Shown piece after piece: positions 6,943-9,152 of a DNA stretch of 9,152 nt; position 1 is the stretch's first letter; each line of letters opens with the position of its first letter. A program made the position numbers and the translations under genes. The notes below the pieces were generated by a model that was not told the origin of the DNA, made no database searches, and worked only from the letters and a program-made list of their open reading frames with translations. Source of the stretch: an uncultured Actinomycetes bacterium (lineage in GTDB: Bacteria > Actinomycetota > Thermoleophilia > Solirubrobacterales > Solirubrobacteraceae); the NCBI GenBank assembly GCA_937888775.1, contig CALAQT010000312.1, positions 1-9,152 of the forward strand. Reading direction: 5' to 3'.

Positions 6943-7371
6943 TCAGAGGCGCACCAGCTCCGGCCGTAGCGCAATGCCGTCACGGCGCTCAGCGTCTGCG
7001 GCGGGAGGGGCTACGGTCGGATCGAGCTGGTGCGCAGCGACGAGGGCGCCGAGATGCCATTCTTGGACCGTCTGCTCAGGTGGGTCACCCCACGTGCGGC
7101 CCTCGAGCACCCATTCGTCCTCGTTTGCGCCGCGCATGAGGAACAGGCCCGAGTCGAAGTCCAGGCGCACGACACCGGGGCTGGCTGGACTGTCGCGCAG
7201 CTTGGGGTGCAGGTGCGTAGCGAGATTCAGCGTTCTCACGAGACGAGCGACGAGTTGATCGCTCAGCGTGCTCGAGAACGGGACCGAGAACATGGCCCTC
7301 GCAACGTGCGCTCGCCTCGGGGGCGAGGCCTCGGCCGGGCTGCGGGTCGGAGAGAGGACCGGGGAGCTCAT
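6943..7371 (-). CDS. Uncharacterised protein coupled to ferredoxin
   Basis: A 142-residue soluble protein that I do not recognise. Its ATG (7371-7369) overlaps the TGA of the ferredoxin gene by four bases (ATGA), so it is almost certainly translated by coupling to it and needs no ribosome site. Residues 1-25 are Ser/Pro/Arg-rich and probably disordered. The ordered part starts about [20 protein letters not shown], followed by [10 protein letters not shown] and a strand-rich core [47 protein letters not shown]; the C-terminus is Pro/Ala/Arg-rich. It has no cysteine, no signal peptide and no membrane segment. Its genomic position suggests a partner, client or assembly factor of the ferredoxin, but nothing in the sequence proves it. 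Confidence 0.8.
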   Translation of the reverse strand: MSSPVLSPTRSPAEASPPRRAHVARAMFSVPFSSTLSDQLVARLVRTLNLATHLHPKLRDSPASPGVVRLDFDSGLFLMRGANEDEWVLEGRTWGDPPEQTVQEWHLGALVAAHQLDPTVAPPAADAERRDGIALRPELVRL

Positions 7372-7637
7372 CGCTGAGCGTGCTGGTAGTAGACGGCGTT
7401 CTTCTCGATGTAGTCCTGCCACTCGGGCGGGACCTGGTCCTCGGGGGTGATCGCGTCGACGGGGCACGCCTCGACGCACGCGTCGCAATCGATGCACTCC
7501 GCCGGGTCTATATAGAGCTGCTCGGCTTCCTCGAATCCAGGCTCCTCGGGCGTCGGATGGATGCAGTCCACCGGGCAGACCTCCACGCAAGAGCTGTCCT
7601 TGGTGGCGATACACGGCTCGTTGATCACGTAGGTCAT
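7368..7637 (-). CDS. fdxA: Seven-iron ferredoxin ([3Fe-4S] plus [4Fe-4S])
   Basis: An 89-residue bacterial-type ferredoxin that carries electrons in the cytosol. The first motif is C9-x7-C17-x3-C21-P, the spacing of seven-iron ferredoxins in which the [3Fe-4S] cluster uses the widely spaced cysteines; the second is C48-x2-C51-x2-C54-x3-C58-P for the [4Fe-4S] cluster. By family rule C9, C17 and C58 bind the 3Fe cluster and C21, C48, C51, C54 the 4Fe cluster; C25 is extra. The C-terminal tail [20 protein letters not shown] is typical of actinobacterial FdxA/FdxC. The start is fixed by AAAGGAGG seven bases upstream. It is first in a two-gene unit (ATGA overlap with the next gene) and divergent from the regulator at 7735. 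Likely partners are cytochromes P450 or oxidoreductases elsewhere; none is visible here. Confidence 0.96.
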   Translation of the reverse strand: MTYVINEPCIATKDSSCVEVCPVDCIHPTPEEPGFEEAEQLYIDPAECIDCDACVEACPVDAITPEDQVPPEWQDYIEKNAVYYQHAQR

Positions 7638-7734
7638 CGAGGAGCCTCCTTTCCGCTGGTCTTTTTTACATTCAGAGTAGGATAAAGCGTAGCACTGATC
7701 CCTTTGTTTTTCCTAGTACTACTGTGCAAAACTC
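7638..7734. promoter_or_regulatory. AT-rich divergent promoter/operator region
   Basis: This 97-bp gap between the ferredoxin (leftward) and the regulator (rightward) is strikingly AT-rich against its surroundings, with T- and A-runs. It holds near-repeats TAGCACT (7690-7696) and TAGTACT (7714-7720), 24 bases apart, and the 8-bp palindrome TAGTACTA starts at the second. On the leftward strand TATCCT is a possible -10. The strong ferredoxin ribosome site (AAAGGAGG, complement of 7645-7652) lies at its left edge; the regulator has none. I infer that the regulator binds here and controls both directions. Confidence 0.6.
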
Positions 7735-8424
7735 TTGATCGTGATCGACCTTCCGCTTGCTACTTCCCCTGAGGACGCGCTCGCCCAGCCGACGAGGGCG
7801 CGCCTGTTCGAGCTGCTCGGCGAGCTGGGACGACCGGCGGGCACGGTCGAGCTCGCGGAGCGTCTCGGCCTCCACCCCAACGGCGTGCGCGCGCACCTCG
7901 AGCGTCTCGAGCGCGCCGGCCTTGTCGCACGCGCCCGAGCCCGCCAGGCTCGAGGCCGGCCACGCGACGCATGGACGATCGCGCCCGAGGCGCGACCCAC
8001 GGGACATGCGCCGCGCGCGTATGCCGAACTGGTCCGCTGGCTTGCCCGCGCGATGCGAACCCAAACCGACAGCCTGCAAGCGGTCGAAGCGACGGGCCGT
8101 GAGATCGGGAGCGAGATCGCATCTTCGGACGAGCCGCGCGAACAGGATGCACTCCAGGGCGCGTTCGCCGCACTCGGCTTCCAGCCGCAGGTGCGACGCC
8201 GCAAGGGCGATCTGCTGACGGTCCGCCTGGGCAACTGCCCGTACCGCGACGCGGTGCGTGAAAACCAGCCAGTCGTCTGCACACTGCACCGCGGGATCAC
8301 GCTCGGCCTGCTCGACGTGCTCGACCCGCAAGCTCAGCTCACCGGGTTCGTCCCGCGCGACCCCGACAAGGCCGGCTGCCTCATTGAGCTCAGCGGAATC
8401 CACGTTGTGCCCGACGCGAGATGA
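7735..8424 (+). CDS. Winged-helix regulator, COG2345/SufR-like, candidate Fe-S sensor
   Basis: A 229-residue DNA-binding protein with a winged helix at about 18-85 (PTRARLFELLGELG, then VELAERLGLHPNGVRAHLER as the helix-turn-helix and GRPRDAWTI as the wing), a helical linker, and a C-terminal sensor part. The sensor holds C168 (NCPYRDAV), C182 with H185 (VVCTLHRGI) and C215 (AGCLIEL). This three-cysteine pattern is that of COG2345 'ArsR-family' regulators, which include the Fe-S cluster repressor SufR; cluster binding here is an inference. The start could be TTG 7735 or GTG 7741; neither has a Shine-Dalgarno, so a leaderless message is plausible. Its stop overlaps the ATG of the membrane protein (ATGA), and it diverges from the ferredoxin gene, which it probably represses or senses for. 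Confidence 0.88.
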   Translation: MIVIDLPLATSPEDALAQPTRARLFELLGELGRPAGTVELAERLGLHPNGVRAHLERLERAGLVARARARQARGRPRDAWTIAPEARPTGHAPRAYAELVRWLARAMRTQTDSLQAVEATGREIGSEIASSDEPREQDALQGAFAALGFQPQVRRRKGDLLTVRLGNCPYRDAVRENQPVVCTLHRGITLGLLDVLDPQAQLTGFVPRDPDKAGCLIELSGIHVVPDAR

Positions 8425-8963
8425 CCACCAGCGCTGGAAGTCGCGCGCCGACGGGCTCCCGGCGTTGCCGTCCTCGAGCCGTCGCTCTCGACGGACCCCG
8501 CCCGAGTGAGGTGCTCACGGTGTTCCTCCGCGCCGGCCTTCTGTTCATTCTCGCCGCTCTCGCCGCCGCGATCGCGCACGCGATCGACGGCCACGACTGG
8601 CTGCATTGGCTGACGCTGCACCTCCTGTTCCTCGGCGGGATCTCCCAGCTCGTGCTCGGTGCCGGGCAGTTCTTCGTATGCGCCTTCCTGGCCACGAACC
8701 CGCCGCCACGCCGCCTGATCTGGGCGCAGCTGGCAGCCTGGAACATGGGCACCATCCTGGTAGCAGTCGGCGTGCCGACTGCGACCACCGGCCTCGTGGA
8801 CGGCGGTGGCGCTCTGATCGCAGCCGGCCTGCTGCTTTTCGCCGCGGCACTGCACCGCATGGAGCGACGCTCGCTGCAGCGAGCTCCGTGGGCGCTTCGC
8901 TGGTACCAGGCCTCGGCGGCATGCCTAGGTGTAGTTCCTTGGCACGTTGGTCAGTTCGTGTAG
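8421..8963 (+). CDS. Polytopic membrane protein, 3' end cut off by an insertion sequence
   Basis: The ATG at 8421 overlaps the regulator's stop (ATGA), indicating coupled translation; GTG 8511 is an alternative start if the Arg/Pro-rich first 30 residues are not native. Four membrane segments are visible: about 31-55 (VFLRAGLLFILAALAAAIAHAI), 62-90 (LHLLFLGGISQLVLGAGQFF), 100-118 and 128-145, followed by a basic loop (RRSLQRAP) and the first residues of a fifth helix (WYQASAACLG). Histidines occur at membrane edges (HAIDGHDWLHW, TLHLLF), reminiscent of haem- or copper-handling proteins of the NnrS/oxidase-I type, but I cannot prove this. Native coding ends near 8929; the last 11 residues, GVVPWHVGQFV, come from the inserted element. 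Relatives would be expected to have further helices, so this copy is probably inactive. Function unknown. Confidence 0.75.
   Translation: MTTSAGSRAPTGSRRCRPRAVALDGPRPSEVLTVFLRAGLLFILAALAAAIAHAIDGHDWLHWLTLHLLFLGGISQLVLGAGQFFVCAFLATNPPPRRLIWAQLAAWNMGTILVAVGVPTATTGLVDGGGALIAAGLLLFAAALHRMERRSLQRAPWALRWYQASAACLGVVPWHVGQFV
8924..8929. repeat. IS target-site sequence CCTAGG
   Basis: CCTAGG borders the IS end at 8930. IS481-group elements commonly insert at NCTAGN and duplicate it; the second copy would lie beyond the window. Confidence 0.6.
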
Positions 8964-9152
8964 ACGTGTGCCGGGCGGCTTGTGGCTAAGCGAGCCGTGG
9001 GGTCGGGTGTAGTTGTAGTGGTTGAGCCAGCCTGGGAGTGCTGCGGTGCGCTCGGCGGATGTGCCGTAGATCGCGCCGTAGGCCCACTTGTGGGTGAGTG
9101 TCTGGATGAAGCGCTCTGCCTTGCCGTTGGTTCGGGGCCGATATGGGCGAGT
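8925..9152 (-). CDS. IS481-family transposase, C-terminal part (5' end outside window)
   Basis: The minus strand from the window edge encodes 75 residues ending in TAG at 8925-8927. It begins TRPYRPRTNGKAERFIQTLT, containing the last catalytic glutamate of the DDE triad in the NGKAER motif, and continues with WAYGAIYGTSAERTAALPGW, LNHYNYTRPHGSLSHKPP and LTNVPRNYT. The HYN-RPHGSL block is characteristic of IS481-like (integrase-core) transposases. The N-terminal helix-turn-helix and the two catalytic aspartates lie outside the window. The codons before the stop read to the very end of the element, and the TAG itself falls inside the CCTAGG target sequence. Confidence 0.9.
   Translation of the reverse strand, partial: TRPYRPRTNGKAERFIQTLTHKWAYGAIYGTSAERTAALPGWLNHYNYTRPHGSLSHKPPGTRLHELTNVPRNYT
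8930..9152 (-). mobile_element. IS481-like insertion sequence (one end; continues past window)
   Basis: The element starts with TGTAGTTCCTTGGCACG at 8930; a TGT terminus is usual for IS481-group inverted repeats. It carries the transposase on the minus strand, interrupts the membrane protein gene, and is bordered by CCTAGG. The other inverted repeat and the target duplicate are not in the window, so the exact boundary is inferred from the target motif and the break in protein similarity. Confidence 0.8.

Noticed and set aside
6756..6983. 75-codon minus-strand frame upstream of the SnoaL N-terminal remnant
   Set aside because: It overlaps the clearer SnoaL start in another frame, has no ribosome site and no recognisable family text.
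7640..7650. Palindrome AGGAGGCTCCT over the ferredoxin ribosome site as a hairpin switch
   Set aside because: With a single central base it cannot fold into a hairpin; the symmetry is a by-product of a strong Shine-Dalgarno followed by CTCCT.
1..9152. CRISPR array, rRNA, riboswitch, replication origin
   Set aside because: No regularly spaced repeats, conserved rRNA blocks, riboswitch cores or DnaA-box clusters were seen.

Overview
The window is GC-rich DNA with strong G/C bias at third codon positions, SD-type ribosome sites and ATGA start-stop overlaps. The secreted protein at 4494-5318, the COG2345-type regulator, the seven-iron ferredoxin and the SnoaL and beta-propeller-like debris together resemble Actinobacteria of the Thermoleophilia (Solirubrobacterales) type. 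That assignment is an inference from protein style; there is no rRNA or marker gene here.

Layout: (1) 1-2112, a membrane-anchored GGDEF-EAL cyclic-di-GMP protein, cut by the left window edge. (2) 2441-2854, a small helical HEPN-like protein. (3) 2948-4114, a zinc-dependent medium-chain dehydrogenase. (4) 4115-6942, a loosely packed zone mixing two intact orphan genes (a secreted Cys-containing protein and an FkbM-family methyltransferase) with at least three decayed minus-strand fragments: the C-terminus of a repeat-type secreted protein (4193-4315), a frameshifted SnoaL-like C-terminal part (5545-5804) and a SnoaL-like N-terminal part (6641-6811). Two copies of a tRNA-T-arm-like motif lie in intergenic DNA at 2341 and 5380. 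(5) 6943-8963, two divergent, translationally coupled pairs around a 97-bp AT-rich promoter region: leftward, a seven-iron ferredoxin and a 142-residue unknown protein; rightward, a winged-helix regulator with candidate Fe-S cysteines and a polytopic membrane protein. (6) 8930 to the right edge, an IS481-like element inserted in the membrane protein gene at a CCTAGG target.

The best candidate for an undescribed system is region 5. A regulator that may carry an Fe-S cluster shares an intergenic region with a ferredoxin, and each is start-stop coupled to an uncharacterised partner. This looks like a small redox or Fe-S-responsive module. The IS has removed the end of the membrane component, so the module is probably damaged in this strain. 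A second neat detail is that the IS transposase has no stop codon of its own here: the TAG comes from the target site.
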